The notes: a model not told the origin generated them from the sequence alone. 64,000 nt of DNA from Pullulanibacillus sp. KACC 23026 (GCF_029094525.1 NZ_CP119107.1:2480001-2544000); one strand, 5' to 3'. Positions 26,232-34,578 are shown, counted from the first letter of the stretch. Numbers and translations are program-made.

Positions 26232-27059
26232 TTAGTTTCCTGCAACTTGCTTCATCCACTCAATTTCTTGTTGATGCGAGTCTTTTTCAGTATTCGGTGT
26301 TTCCAAAATAAATGGGACGTCAGCAAATTCTGCATGAAGAAGGATTTCTTTCATCGCCTCTGCATGGATTTCACCTTTTACAATGGGTGAATGGCGATCC
26401 TTCCTTGAGCCGTTTGGATAAAACGAATTATTAAAATGGATGGCTTTAACCTGTTCGATAAATCCCAATTCACGCCCCTTATCGACAAACGCGTTCCAAT
26501 TCCTTCCATTCCACAGATCACTTGCAAAAGCATGACAGGTATCCAAGCAAAACCCAATTTTCTCTGGATAATTAGTAAGCTCACGAATTTTAATCAATTC
26601 TTCCATGGTCATTCCAAGCTGGTCCCCTTTACCTGCCATATTCTCAATTAAAATTAATGAACGCCCCTCCCACTGTGCCTGCACCTGATTTAAAACGTTT
26701 AGCATTTGTTGATAGCCCTGTAAGAGATCGCCTTTGGCTGAGCCGAAATGCACCACGATCCCAAAAGATCCGCAAGCGTCGGCAATATCCAGGTCATTCA
26801 ATAAAGACTCAACGACCGCTGTTTCCTTCTCTCCTGTTGCGGCTATATTGGTCGGGTACGGTGTATGAGCGATTGAGACCATTTGTTCAGCTGCACAAAA
26901 TTCAGCACATTGCTTGGCATCATGCCGATCAAAAGATTTTACGCCAAGACTGCGCGGATTCTTTGGAAAATATTGAAAAGCGTTTGCTCCTAAGCTATAG
27001 GCTCTCTTCGCCGCACCGAGATAACCGTCCTTAATACTGACATGGCATCCTAGCTTCAT
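26232..27059 (-). CDS. nfo: Endonuclease IV (AP endonuclease family 2), Nfo-like
   Basis: A 275-residue TIM-barrel enzyme that cleaves at abasic sites in base-excision repair. Family features are GCHVSIKDGYLGAAKRAYSLGAN, the zinc ligands in IAHTPYPTN, VVHFGSA, LIENMAGKGDQLG, GFCLDTCHAFA, IHFNNS followed by RKDRH, and FILETP. B. subtilis Nfo is also active in spores. All metal-ligand motifs appear intact; the QYFPKNPRS variant is usual for this branch. No operon partner is evident. Confidence 0.9.
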   Translation of the reverse strand: MKLGCHVSIKDGYLGAAKRAYSLGANAFQYFPKNPRSLGVKSFDRHDAKQCAEFCAAEQMVSIAHTPYPTNIAATGEKETAVVESLLNDLDIADACGSFGIVVHFGSAKGDLLQGYQQMLNVLNQVQAQWEGRSLILIENMAGKGDQLGMTMEELIKIRELTNYPEKIGFCLDTCHAFASDLWNGRNWNAFVDKGRELGFIEQVKAIHFNNSFYPNGSRKDRHSPIVKGEIHAEAMKEILLHAEFADVPFILETPNTEKDSHQQEIEWMKQVAGN

Positions 27060-27103
27060 CCAATGACCCCGCTTCTATACTTTTACTAATAGGGTGAGTT
27101 GAC

Positions 27104-27211
27104 ATGTGTCCGCGTATACAACGAAAAAAAGAATCGCACAAACTGCCACCACGGTCGCCGCCATCGCCATTGTCACGTGGGCCGCCTCACAAGGAACTTA
27201 GAGGTGACTGA
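27104..27211 (+). CDS. Possible 35-residue cationic proline-rich protein
   Basis: ATG 27104 to TGA 27211, a short frame missed by length cut-offs. GGTGAG lies 6 bases before the ATG, a good match to the anti-Shine-Dalgarno. The product is rich in Pro, Arg, Lys and His (MCPRIQRKKESHK then KLPPRSPPSPLSRGPPH). Codon third positions look biased to G/C, as in a real gene. There is no family I recognise, and the neighbouring genes (nfo, bshB2) are on the other strand. Could equally be chance. Confidence 0.4.
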   Translation: MCPRIQRKKESHKLPPRSPPSPLSRGPPHKELRGD

Positions 27212-27278
27212 TTTAAGCCTCACCCATCATCTCCTTGGACACAATAAATACTTATCAATTTTTAGTACACTAAACAAA

Positions 27279-27305
27279 GAAAAAACAAGCGGAGCTCAGA
27301 GCTCT
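27279..27305 (-). terminator. Terminator after bshB2
   Basis: On the minus strand CAGGCAGAGCTC pairs with GAGCTCCGCTTG (one mismatch, one wobble) and is followed by TTTTTTC. Confidence 0.65.
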
Positions 27306-27310
27306 GCCTG

Positions 27311-27982
27311 TTAATCAATCAATTTTCCTTTATAGGTCCAAAATGTTTCATTGCATAGCCATTGTAAAAGCTCGGGATCTTCTTCAGCGAGCTTCGGCGT
27401 CCATTGCTTAATTGACGCTTCGGTTTGCGATCGATGAGCCGCGATCGTTTTTACTTTCTGATCCAGTACCTCAGTTACATCATGAAGAATATCAGGTTTT
27501 CCTAAAATTTCAACACAATCCTTTGAAAAAGCCTTGCAATAGACCTTAGGACGAGTTTCCTCTGGCATACTCATAACCGCGCGGATAACGGCTGACCCGA
27601 ACGCATCATGGTCAGGGTGCACAGCAAACCCAGGGTAAAACGTGATCACAAGTGATGGATTAATTTCATCAATGATGGCGCGAATGCGTTCAGCAATTTC
27701 TTCTTCATCCTCAAACTCCACCGTTTTATCACGAAGTCCCATCATGCGCAAATCTTGAATCCCCATGACCTTGCAAGCGTCCTGAAGCTCTTTTTTTCTA
27801 ATTTCAGGAAGCGATTCTCTTGTGGCAAAAAAAGGCTGACCCATATTACGACCCATTTCACCTAGCGTCCCACATGCATAGGTGACGGGTATTCCAGCTT
27901 GTGTATACTGTATAATCGTGCCCGCTACCCCAAACGCTTCATCATCGGGATGCGGAAAAGCGATTAAGACTGACTTCTCCAT
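27311..27982 (-). CDS. bshB2: Bacillithiol biosynthesis deacetylase BshB2
   Basis: A 223-residue LmbE/PIG-L zinc deacetylase that removes the acetyl group from N-acetylglucosaminyl-malate to give GlcN-malate, the second step of bacillithiol synthesis. Key motifs: FPHPDDEAFG (His, Asp zinc ligands, catalytic Asp), GTLGEMGRNMG, GLRDKTVEFED and the third ligand in FAVHPDHDAFG. It is the BshB2/YojG branch, next to a yojF homologue as in B. subtilis. GGGGG lies 8 bases before ATG 27982. Confidence 0.93.
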   Translation of the reverse strand: MEKSVLIAFPHPDDEAFGVAGTIIQYTQAGIPVTYACGTLGEMGRNMGQPFFATRESLPEIRKKELQDACKVMGIQDLRMMGLRDKTVEFEDEEEIAERIRAIIDEINPSLVITFYPGFAVHPDHDAFGSAVIRAVMSMPEETRPKVYCKAFSKDCVEILGKPDILHDVTEVLDQKVKTIAAHRSQTEASIKQWTPKLAEEDPELLQWLCNETFWTYKGKLID

Positions 27983-28047
27983 TCAACTACCCCCTAGCTC
28001 AAATACTGTCAAAACATTCACGATCCACTCTAATGATTGATCATTTG

Positions 28048-28389
28048 TTAAAAAGGTTCTTTGCTAAGCTCAAGAGCAGCGGCAAGCTTTCCATCATCAT
28101 GATGCCCCGCAAGCAAAAGGCGCCCTTTATCATCGATTTCCCAATCGGTTAGACCTTCTCCATATACCCAGCCTAAATCAATCTTAAGACCCACTCGGTA
28201 GGGGCCATTCCCTGTGATTTTCCCACGTGAATAATTGATTTTCCCATTCCGGATATAAGCACCTACTGATAACCGATTTTCATTAAATCCAGTATAAGCA
28301 CCATTGGTTGTTTCAAGATGTAAATATAACGGCTCTCCTACCCATTTATCTAATGCTGCCTGAACAGCTTCTTTATCAATGGCCTTCAT
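28048..28389 (-). CDS. yojF: YojF family protein (DUF1806)
   Basis: A 113-residue protein matching the DUF1806 family (B. subtilis YojF): YLHLETTNGAYTGF, VGAYIRNGKINYSRGKITGNGPYRVGLKIDLGWVYGEGLTDWE, LLLAGHHDDGKLAAALELS. The function is unknown, but the gene sits directly upstream of bshB2 as in B. subtilis, suggesting a link with bacillithiol metabolism. Its start overlaps the stop of the upstream alaX-like gene by 4 bases (ATGA), so these are co-translated. Confidence 0.9.
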   Translation of the reverse strand: MKAIDKEAVQAALDKWVGEPLYLHLETTNGAYTGFNENRLSVGAYIRNGKINYSRGKITGNGPYRVGLKIDLGWVYGEGLTDWEIDDKGRLLLAGHHDDGKLAAALELSKEPF

Positions 28390-29606
28390 AAGACAGCCTC
28401 CTTTCCTATAATGGCACGTTTTAAATGCTCCAATAGAGCGGAAGCAGTCATGACCGCTTCCCCGCCGCCTTGGGCATGGTCGGCTTTTCCTCCGCCTCTT
28501 CCGTTAATAAGAGGAAGAACACTCTTAACCATTTTATTCATGTCCTGAGAAACGTCTTTGCCTCTTGAGGCGATCAATTGGAGCTTATTCTCATTTAATA
28601 CTGTCAGTAAAATAATCGTATTAGGATCATGATCTTTTATTGAATGAGATAATTGTTGGAGCTCTTGTAAAGGACGGTCGATATAAAAGCGAGCAATCAA
28701 TTTACATCCGTTTTCTAATCCCTCTGCTGACTCAATGAGTGAAATGGCCTCTTGATCAAGGAGTGTCGCCATTACGTTAGCCAATTCTGCCTTTAATCTG
28801 TTTTGTTCATGAAAAGCCTGTTCAATAGTAGAATAGAGTTCTTCTTCCGGTCGATTGAAGGAATGCGTTAATCGGCGAAGAATGTCATGCTTTGACTGAA
28901 ACGCTTTAATCGCGCGCCAACCACAAAGAAAGGAAATACGAACGTTATCTTTCATCCGTTCGGTCCCCAACAATTGAATTGGACCAACTTCGCCTGTACG
29001 CCTTGGATGAGTTCCGCCGCAGGCATTGTAGTCCACCCCTTCAATGATCACTAATCGAATATCTTCCGTCACTTTAGGCGGCTTTCTTAACGGATAATGA
29101 CTGAGCTCATCCGGTTCTACCCACTTTGTCAAAATAGGTTCATTATGGAAGACAATCTCATTCGCCTTCTGAAAAGCCACTTCAAGCTCCTTTTTTGAAA
29201 CATTAGGAGTTTGGAGATCGATTGTCACACTCTCTTTACCTAAATGAAAACTGACGGTCTTATAACCAAATAAGTCTTGAAAAGCTGCTGATAAGATATG
29301 TTGACCCGCATGCTGCTGCATATGGTCAAAGCGTCTGTCCCAATCAATAACGCCAAAAACATGCTGCTCTTCGTCAGGGAGCGGTTTCTCTAGATAGTGA
29401 TAAATCTCCCCTTCAACCACTTCAACTCCAACGACCTTAACATCATTAAGAGTCCCGAGATCACACGGTTGGCCGCCTCCCGTTGGATAAAAAGCAGTGT
29501 TAGATAAGATGACATAATGATTACTGTTCTCATCAAGTCCTCGGTGAACCACTTCTGCTTCGAACGTATGTATGTAGGCGTCTTGATAATAGAGACGATT
29601 TTTCAT
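28386..29606 (-). CDS. Alanyl-tRNA editing protein, AlaX-L type with DHHA1 domain
   Basis: About 406 residues. The N-terminal editing half has the tRNA synthetase second additional domain motifs (YPTGGGQPCDLG, QQHAGQHILSAAF, CGGTHPRRTGEVGP with the zinc-binding HxxxH and CxxxH pairs); the C-terminal half is a DHHA1 domain ending NGRGGGKADHAQGGG. Such proteins hydrolyse mischarged Ser/Gly-tRNA(Ala) in trans. ATG 29606 (MKNRLYY) with AGGAG 9 bases upstream is chosen over ATG 29627, which has no ribosome site. It heads the alaX-yojF-bshB2 run. Confidence 0.9.
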   Translation of the reverse strand: MKNRLYYQDAYIHTFEAEVVHRGLDENSNHYVILSNTAFYPTGGGQPCDLGTLNDVKVVGVEVVEGEIYHYLEKPLPDEEQHVFGVIDWDRRFDHMQQHAGQHILSAAFQDLFGYKTVSFHLGKESVTIDLQTPNVSKKELEVAFQKANEIVFHNEPILTKWVEPDELSHYPLRKPPKVTEDIRLVIIEGVDYNACGGTHPRRTGEVGPIQLLGTERMKDNVRISFLCGWRAIKAFQSKHDILRRLTHSFNRPEEELYSTIEQAFHEQNRLKAELANVMATLLDQEAISLIESAEGLENGCKLIARFYIDRPLQELQQLSHSIKDHDPNTIILLTVLNENKLQLIASRGKDVSQDMNKMVKSVLPLINGRGGGKADHAQGGGEAVMTASALLEHLKRAIIGKEAVL

Positions 29607-29828
29607 GCCTCGCCACTCCTGTTTCATCTATATTTTCTACCGCTGCTATAAACCAAGTTTTATTAATTGAAATGCCTTTCCACACTGAATTATATCATTA
29701 ACCAAACTAAAACCGAAATAAATAGACCTGACGGATGGTCGGTTGATTAAGTGAATGCAAACAAATTCTAAGCACTTATGGTATACTAAACAATTGCCTT
29801 AAGTTCACTTCACGACAGGATGGTTCAC

Positions 29829-31190
29829 ATGTATAAAACAAAAACAACCTTTCAAAAAATCCGCTTGTTAATACGTCTTCTTATTCCCATCCTCATTACC
29901 CAATGCGGGATGTATGCCATGACGTTCTTCGATACTGTCATGTCCGGCCATGCTAGTGCCGCTGATCTAGCAGGTGTCGCGATTGGGTCAAATATTTGGA
30001 TGCCAGTCTATACAGGATTAAGCGGAATTCTTCTTGGCCTTACCCCGATTCTTTCCCAGCTTATAGGAGCTAAAGAAACCAACCCCATTCCTGGGAAACT
30101 GCACCAAGCCCTTTATCTGTCGGTTACGATTGCGATCATTCTTTTCGGTATTGGAAGTCTCGTATTAGAACCCCTGCTCAATCAAATGGGGCTTAGCCGT
30201 CAAGTTCATGACATTGCCTGGCGCTATTTAGTCGCACTATCAGCCGGGATTATTCCATTGTTTGCCTATAATGTCCTTCGCGGTTTTATCGATGCGCATG
30301 GTCTCACTCGATTATCCATGCTGATCAGTCTATTGGGATTACCCATTAATGCGCTGTTCAACTACCTCTTCATCTTTGGGAAATGGGGAGCTCCAAAGCT
30401 TGGTGGTGTTGGGGCAGGTGTCGCTACGGCCATCACGTATTGGATGATCATGGCAATTGCTATTATATGTATTATTACTCTAAAGGATTTTCACCATTAT
30501 CAAGTCTTTCGCAAGCTCCCCCGACCCTCTTTTTTAGCTTGGAAAGAACTATTAAAACTAGGTCTTCCAATTGGGTTCTCGGTATTTTTTGAAACGAGTA
30601 TTTTTGCAGTCTTTACACTCTTAATGAGTGAATACAGCACGATAATTGTTGCTGCCCACCAGGCGGCTCTTAACTTCGCATCGTTCTTATATATGGTTCC
30701 GATGAGTGTCTCAATGGCCTTAACGATTGCGGTTGGGTTTGAAGCAGGAGGCAGACGCTACTCAGAGGCTAGAACATATAGTTTCATTGGTATTGGGATC
30801 GCCATTCTCTTTGCCTTATTCTTTGCCTTTATCTTATTGCGCTTTAATCAACCGATTTCAAGACTCTATTCAACGGACCCGCAAGTTTTACGGATGGCCT
30901 CTCATTTTCTTGTATTTGCGATTTTCTTTCAATTATCTGATGCCATTCAAGCGCCGATCCAAGGTTCATTAAGGGGTTATAAAGATGTTAACATCACCTT
31001 TGTCATGACCCTCATCTCCTTCTGGCTTATCGGCTTGCCTGTTGGAATTTTTTTAGCTCATAAAACCTCTCTGGGTCCATACGGTTATTGGATTGGGTTA
31101 ATTACAGGTCTCGCTGTCGGAGCGGTCACCTTATTCATCCGACTAATTGCCGTTCAAAAGCGGTTCAGCCTGCTGCAAGAAAAAGGATAA
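29829..31190 (+). CDS. MATE family multidrug exporter, NorM/YojI-like
   Basis: A 453-residue, 12-helix multi-antimicrobial extrusion protein: N-terminal LIPILITQCGMYAMTFFDTVMSGHAS, PILSQLIGA, and second-half GFSVFFETSIFAVFTLLM and AAHQAALNFASFLYM are hallmark MATE blocks. It should exchange cationic drugs for Na+ or H+. ATG 29829 has AGGATGG 5 bases upstream and is preferred to ATG 29820. It is divergent from the alaX-yojF-bshB2 run; in B. subtilis yojI also neighbours yojFG. A TATACT hexamer at 29779-29784 could be its -10 box. Confidence 0.92.
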   Translation: MYKTKTTFQKIRLLIRLLIPILITQCGMYAMTFFDTVMSGHASAADLAGVAIGSNIWMPVYTGLSGILLGLTPILSQLIGAKETNPIPGKLHQALYLSVTIAIILFGIGSLVLEPLLNQMGLSRQVHDIAWRYLVALSAGIIPLFAYNVLRGFIDAHGLTRLSMLISLLGLPINALFNYLFIFGKWGAPKLGGVGAGVATAITYWMIMAIAIICIITLKDFHHYQVFRKLPRPSFLAWKELLKLGLPIGFSVFFETSIFAVFTLLMSEYSTIIVAAHQAALNFASFLYMVPMSVSMALTIAVGFEAGGRRYSEARTYSFIGIGIAILFALFFAFILLRFNQPISRLYSTDPQVLRMASHFLVFAIFFQLSDAIQAPIQGSLRGYKDVNITFVMTLISFWLIGLPVGIFLAHKTSLGPYGYWIGLITGLAVGAVTLFIRLIAVQKRFSLLQEKG

Positions 31191-31232
31191 ACCTCCACTA
31201 TGAACCATTCCAGTGGAAAAACATACCCAATA

Positions 31233-31439
31233 TTAGACTAAATTAGAGCCCCAATCGCAGCACGATTGGGGCTCTAAAATTAGCCAGCCAGCAAAAGCGA
31301 GCGCAACTAAAAAAACCATCGCACCCTTTTTCCGGTTTCGGCAACACTTTTTGGTGCGTTGGAGCTTCGCATTTTGACCAATGCCATTGGTGTTGTCGAC
31401 TTGCACATTATTTGGTTGATGTTTTACTAAAGCAGGCAA
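31233..31439 (-). CDS. Orphan 68-codon frame, cationic with one hydrophobic segment (doubtful)
   Basis: From TTG 31439, without a ribosome site, a frame codes a polar start (HQPNNVQVDNTNGIGQN), a basic stretch RTKKCCRNRKKG and a membrane-like MVFLVALAFAGWLIL, then runs through the 31243-31277 hairpin. Codon choice looks natural, but the terminator inside and repeat copy B starting 3 bases upstream of the start suggest a remnant whose 5' part was lost, or chance. Confidence 0.2.
   Translation of the reverse strand: MPALVKHQPNNVQVDNTNGIGQNAKLQRTKKCCRNRKKGAMVFLVALAFAGWLILEPQSCCDWGSNLV
31243..31277. terminator. 15-bp perfect hairpin downstream of the MATE gene
   Basis: TTAGAGCCCCAATCG (31243-31257) / CGATTGGGGCTCTAA (31263-31277), loop CAGCA. 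There is only a weak T tract on either strand, but it is a very stable stem and probably a terminator for both directions. Confidence 0.6.
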
Positions 31440-31441
31440 TC

Positions 31442-31653
31442 GAGTAACCAGAAATAAGCGGAGGATTTCCGGTTATACAGTAGAATCATGCTCGAGTGCG
31501 GTTATATAAGCGGAGATTTTCCGCTTAAGCATGGCAAAAGGACTCCCAACCGCGCTTTCTGGAGTCAATAAGCGGAATTCCTCCGTCTATTTAGGCGGTT
31601 TTCAGCACGATTTCCTATTTAAGAGAAGTTTCTCCGCTTATTGATCAACACCG
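31442..31653 (+). repeat. Composite palindromic repeat, copy B
   Basis: A 212-base element, same length as copy A and aligning with its reverse complement throughout. In order: unit 1 AATAAGCGGAGGATTTCCGGTTAT, unit 2 TATAAGCGGAGATTTTCCGCTTAA (near perfect palindrome, 31505-31528), a central hairpin GACTCC...GGAGTC (31541-31565), unit 3 AATAAGCGGAATTCCTCCGTCTATT, spacer TTTCAGCACGATTTCCTA, and unit 4 AGAGAAGTTTCTCCGCTTATT. It lies between the MATE gene remnant region and tyrS, and is non-coding. Confidence 0.88.
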
Positions 31654-31676
31654 CATTAGCGTCTCCTATTAAAAAC

Positions 31677-31704
31677 AAAAGCTTGGGAGGAACCCCAAGC
31701 TTTT
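31677..31704 (-). terminator. tyrS terminator
   Basis: AAAAGCTTGGG (31677-31687) pairs perfectly with CCCAAGCTTTT (31694-31704); on the minus strand TTTTGTTTTT follows. It lies 80 bases past the tyrS stop. Confidence 0.8.
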
Positions 31705-31785
31705 AGTGGTCACCAATACGGCGAGTTTAGATCGTCTTCACGTTATCGAAACGATTTATTTAATAAAATGAAGGCTTTTTTCTGA

Positions 31786-33042
31786 TTAGTATTTAATTAA
31801 CGTGTATTTCTTCTTGCCTCGGCGGATGATCGTGAATTGATCCTCGATTCTGTCAGCGGCGGTAACGGTGTACTGAACATCGGTTATACGATGGCCGTTT
31901 ACATAGACTGCTCCATTTTGGATATCTTCACGAGCTTGACGCTTGGAAGACACGACACCTGCTGAAACGAGTAAATCAATTAACCCGATTTCCTCTTTCG
32001 TTTCTGCTTGATAAGTTGGGAATTGTTTAAACCCTTGTTTAATATCCGAAGCGGTCAATTCGGACAATTCGCCGCTGAAGAGAGCCTCGGTAATTCGAAC
32101 CGCCTGTTGCAAGGCTTCCTCACTATGAACAAAGATCGTCAATTCTTCTGCCAATCGTCGCTGGGCGACACGCTTCTCCGGTGCCGTTTCGACTTCTTTT
32201 TCAAGTGCCGCCACTTCTTCTTCTGAAATGAAGGTGAAGTATTTAATAAACCGAATCACATCGCGGTCTTCTGTATTGAGCCAGAACTGGTAAAACTCAT
32301 AAGGGGTTGTTTTTTCTGGATCCAACCAAATCGCTTCACCTGCTGTCTTCCCGAATTTAGTACCGTCACTCTTTGTAATGAGCGGGAAGGTCACGCCAAA
32401 CGCAGGTGCTTCATGACCATTTCGGCGAATGAGTTCAAGACCGGCTGTTATATTTCCCCATTGGTCACTGCCTCCAATTTGGAGACGGCAGCCTGCTTTC
32501 TCATAGAGGTTAAGGAAATCATAGGCTTGTAAAATCATGTAACTAAATTCGGTAAACGAGATCCCATTTTCCATTCGTGAGGTAACGGAATCCTTGTTAA
32601 GCATGTAATTGACAGGAAAATGCTTCCCAACATCTCTAAGAAATTCAATCATCGACAACTTGCCTAACCAGTCATAGTTATTCATCATCTTCGCTGGACT
32701 TTCCCCATCAAAATCAAGTGACTTCATTAATTGTCTCTTAATCTTTTCGCTCCACTCCTGTACAATCGACAACTCATTGAGATTCCGCTCGGTAGAACGG
32801 CCGCTCGGGTCACCGATCATGCCTGTACCTCCACCGACAAGTGCGATTGGCGTATGCCCAGCAAGCTGAAAACGCCTCATGGTGACAATGGTGACAAGGT
32901 GGCCGATATGAAGACTATCTCCAGTCGGATCAAACCCGCAATATAAGGCAATTTTCTCTTCCTCTAGAAGCTTCTCCAATGCTTCACGATCCGTAACCTG
33001 ATAGAGAAGTCCTCTATTTTCTAAGTCCTGTAATAAATTCAT
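31786..33042 (-). CDS. tyrS: Tyrosyl-tRNA synthetase TyrS
   Basis: A 418-residue class I synthetase that charges tRNA(Tyr). It has HIGH (residues 45-48, GDSLHIGHL), the tyrosine-binding GGSDQWGNITAG, the KMSKS-equivalent KFGKT in SDGTKFGKTAG, and a C-terminal S4 RNA-binding domain (SAGVVSSKRQAREDIQNGAVYVNG). The length fits bacterial TyrRS. It is preceded by a complete T-box leader and followed by a terminator, so it is an autonomous tyrosine-responsive unit. Confidence 0.97.
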   Translation of the reverse strand: MNLLQDLENRGLLYQVTDREALEKLLEEEKIALYCGFDPTGDSLHIGHLVTIVTMRRFQLAGHTPIALVGGGTGMIGDPSGRSTERNLNELSIVQEWSEKIKRQLMKSLDFDGESPAKMMNNYDWLGKLSMIEFLRDVGKHFPVNYMLNKDSVTSRMENGISFTEFSYMILQAYDFLNLYEKAGCRLQIGGSDQWGNITAGLELIRRNGHEAPAFGVTFPLITKSDGTKFGKTAGEAIWLDPEKTTPYEFYQFWLNTEDRDVIRFIKYFTFISEEEVAALEKEVETAPEKRVAQRRLAEELTIFVHSEEALQQAVRITEALFSGELSELTASDIKQGFKQFPTYQAETKEEIGLIDLLVSAGVVSSKRQAREDIQNGAVYVNGHRITDVQYTVTAADRIEDQFTIIRRGKKKYTLIKY

Positions 33043-33092
33043 CTCTCCACATCCTCTCTCAAATCCAGCGCATTCTAATTAATTGTAAACAC

Positions 33093-33345
33093 AAAAAAAC
33101 AACCCTCCATAAAGGAGCGCTGTGCACGCGGTACCATCCTTCTTGAGGCCACAAAATAAAATTTTAGCCTCCGCTCAAAATGGATAACGGCTTGATAAAC
33201 CGACTGCCACTACTGACTTGTTTTCATGGCAGTGACTCCGGAAGGTAATTCATGGACCAATTATGCACCGACTTGCACCCCCGTCGGCTCTCTAAAGCAG
33301 GGAACTGGCTCACTACTAAATTCCATCAACGTCCTAATTTTAAAT
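33093..33345 (-). promoter_or_regulatory. T-box leader of tyrS (tyrosine specifier UAC)
   Basis: On the minus strand the conserved T-box sequence GGATGGTACCGCG (plus strand 33127-33139) is followed by a terminator: CAGCGCTCC pairs with GGAGGGTTG (one mismatch) and TTTTTTTG follows (33093-33122). Upstream lies a long stem I region; a UAC triplet in GAATTACCTT (plus 33245-33247) fits as tyrosine specifier codon. Uncharged tRNA(Tyr) should stabilise the antiterminator and allow tyrS transcription. Confidence 0.92.
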
Positions 33346-33405
33346 TGAATAAACAATATGTAACATGAAAAAAAGCTCAAGTCAAGAGAATCCATCAAAA
33401 AATGA

Positions 33406-33918
33406 CTAGTTTAAGTGATCGGCCTCTTCTTTTAAGCTTGAATAAAATTCTACCATTTCTTCAAAAGGCATCCTGACTAGCCCGCTTGAAGAGGGCACGA
33501 CAAAATCAATCGTATGGGGCACTAATGATGGGGTTTGCTTCCCCCAAGGAATGGGGCGTCTTGACGTCATCCGTTCGTAAACACCTTTGCCTACATAACA
33601 AGCTATTTTCGGTTTAAAGATGATAAGTTTCTTTAAAAGCACGTCTCGACCCGCTTCATAATCTGCTTTTGTGAGGTCGGACGCCGCGCGGGTTGGTTTT
33701 TCCACAATATTAGTAAGTCCATACCCATAATTTAGAAGTGTGCTGTCCTCTTCTGGACGAATTCGTTTAAGTAGAAGTCCGGATTGTTCAAGCAGTTTGT
33801 AAAAACGATTCGTCGGGTTGGCATAATGATGACCCGATTCCCCAGACTTAATACTAGGGTTAAAACCTATAAATAAAATGGTTAAATCATGTTTGAGATA
33901 GTCCGGTAAATAAGGCAT
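33406..33918 (-). CDS. mug: G/T(U)-mismatch DNA glycosylase, Mug-like
   Basis: A 170-residue member of the Mug/TDG branch of the uracil-DNA glycosylase superfamily. Motif 1 is GFNPSIKSGESGHHYANPTNRFY (residues 18-40; Asn20 equals the catalytic Asn of Mug) and motif 2 is VPSSSGL near residue 142, with GLTNIVEKPTRAASDL between. It removes uracil or thymine from G mismatches and some alkylated bases. It is monocistronic, starting after a short leader downstream of an unrelated terminator. Confidence 0.9.
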   Translation of the reverse strand: MPYLPDYLKHDLTILFIGFNPSIKSGESGHHYANPTNRFYKLLEQSGLLLKRIRPEEDSTLLNYGYGLTNIVEKPTRAASDLTKADYEAGRDVLLKKLIIFKPKIACYVGKGVYERMTSRRPIPWGKQTPSLVPHTIDFVVPSSSGLVRMPFEEMVEFYSSLKEEADHLN

Positions 33919-34025
33919 AGGTGCCTCCTATACGTTCGCAAAATGATTAAAAGTGATTAAAAGCGATTCTACTTAAATATACAATGAACTAAATTCCTGA
34001 GCAATTATAGATGTTTTTCATAACA

Positions 34026-34063
34026 AAGAACTTGGCAATCCTGTTACCAAGTTCTTCGTTTTA
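34026..34063. terminator. Hairpin terminator between mug and the small membrane gene
   Basis: AAGAACTTGG (34026-34035) pairs perfectly with CCAAGTTCTT (34047-34056), with CGTTTTATT on the plus strand and TTGTTATG on the minus. It probably ends the minus-strand transcript from 34447. Confidence 0.65.
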
Positions 34064-34183
34064 TTAGTCGAAAACAAGTCATGCAACCGGGAGAGCACCT
34101 TTTAATTTTTAATAGAATGATGAACGCCTTCTCTTTTTTCAACTACAATCAGATCTGAGCTTTTTAACGCGCAATGGAATGGG

Positions 34184-34447
34184 TTACCAGAATAAAAATG
34201 GTAAGGCAGCAATCCAAGCAATGGAGGCTAATGCGATTGGCCATCCAAATCCCCAGCCATACCAGTAAACGCCTGGTCCATCCATCATCGGGCCGCCATC
34301 CGCACCATCTAATGGTTCAAGATAAACATGTGTTCGATCTACTTGTCGTACAACCCCTCTGTGAACGGCTCCATCGTGAGTTCGGATTTGAACAGGTTTA
34401 TTCATGTGTTCGTTTTGAATTAAGTTATAGTAATGATCGGGTCCCAT
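34184..34447 (-). CDS. Small protein with LSM/DUF2642-like start and C-terminal membrane helix
   Basis: An 87-residue product. Residues 1-45 (GPDHYYNLIQNEHMNKPVQIRTHDG, HRGVVRQVDRTHVYLEPL) look like the short Sm-like beta fold seen in YuzF/DUF2642-type Bacillus proteins; residues 47-60 are Gly/Asp-rich and the last 27 a hydrophobic segment (WPIALASIAWIAALPFLFW). It is probably membrane-attached, possibly spore-related by analogy. ATG 34447 follows AAGGAGG by 7 bases; the GTG at 34453 is too close to it. Confidence 0.7.
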   Translation of the reverse strand: MGPDHYYNLIQNEHMNKPVQIRTHDGAVHRGVVRQVDRTHVYLEPLDGADGGPMMDGPGVYWYGWGFGWPIALASIAWIAALPFLFW

Positions 34448-34578
34448 GTACACACCTCCTTATTAAGATGTCAATCGTTCCATACATCTTACGCGGAGGT
34501 GTTTTAATATGCTTGGATATCTACCCTATATTCTGGGGTTCAGGCTTGACAATGTTTTGTCCAAGTCCGCCTGTTGCG

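Noticed and set aside
26657-27034. 125-codon plus-strand frame
   Set aside because: Exact antisense shadow of nfo, which has all its zinc motifs.
27099-27314. 71-codon plus-strand frame
   Set aside because: The alternative frame from ATG 27104 has the better-placed ribosome site and more natural composition.
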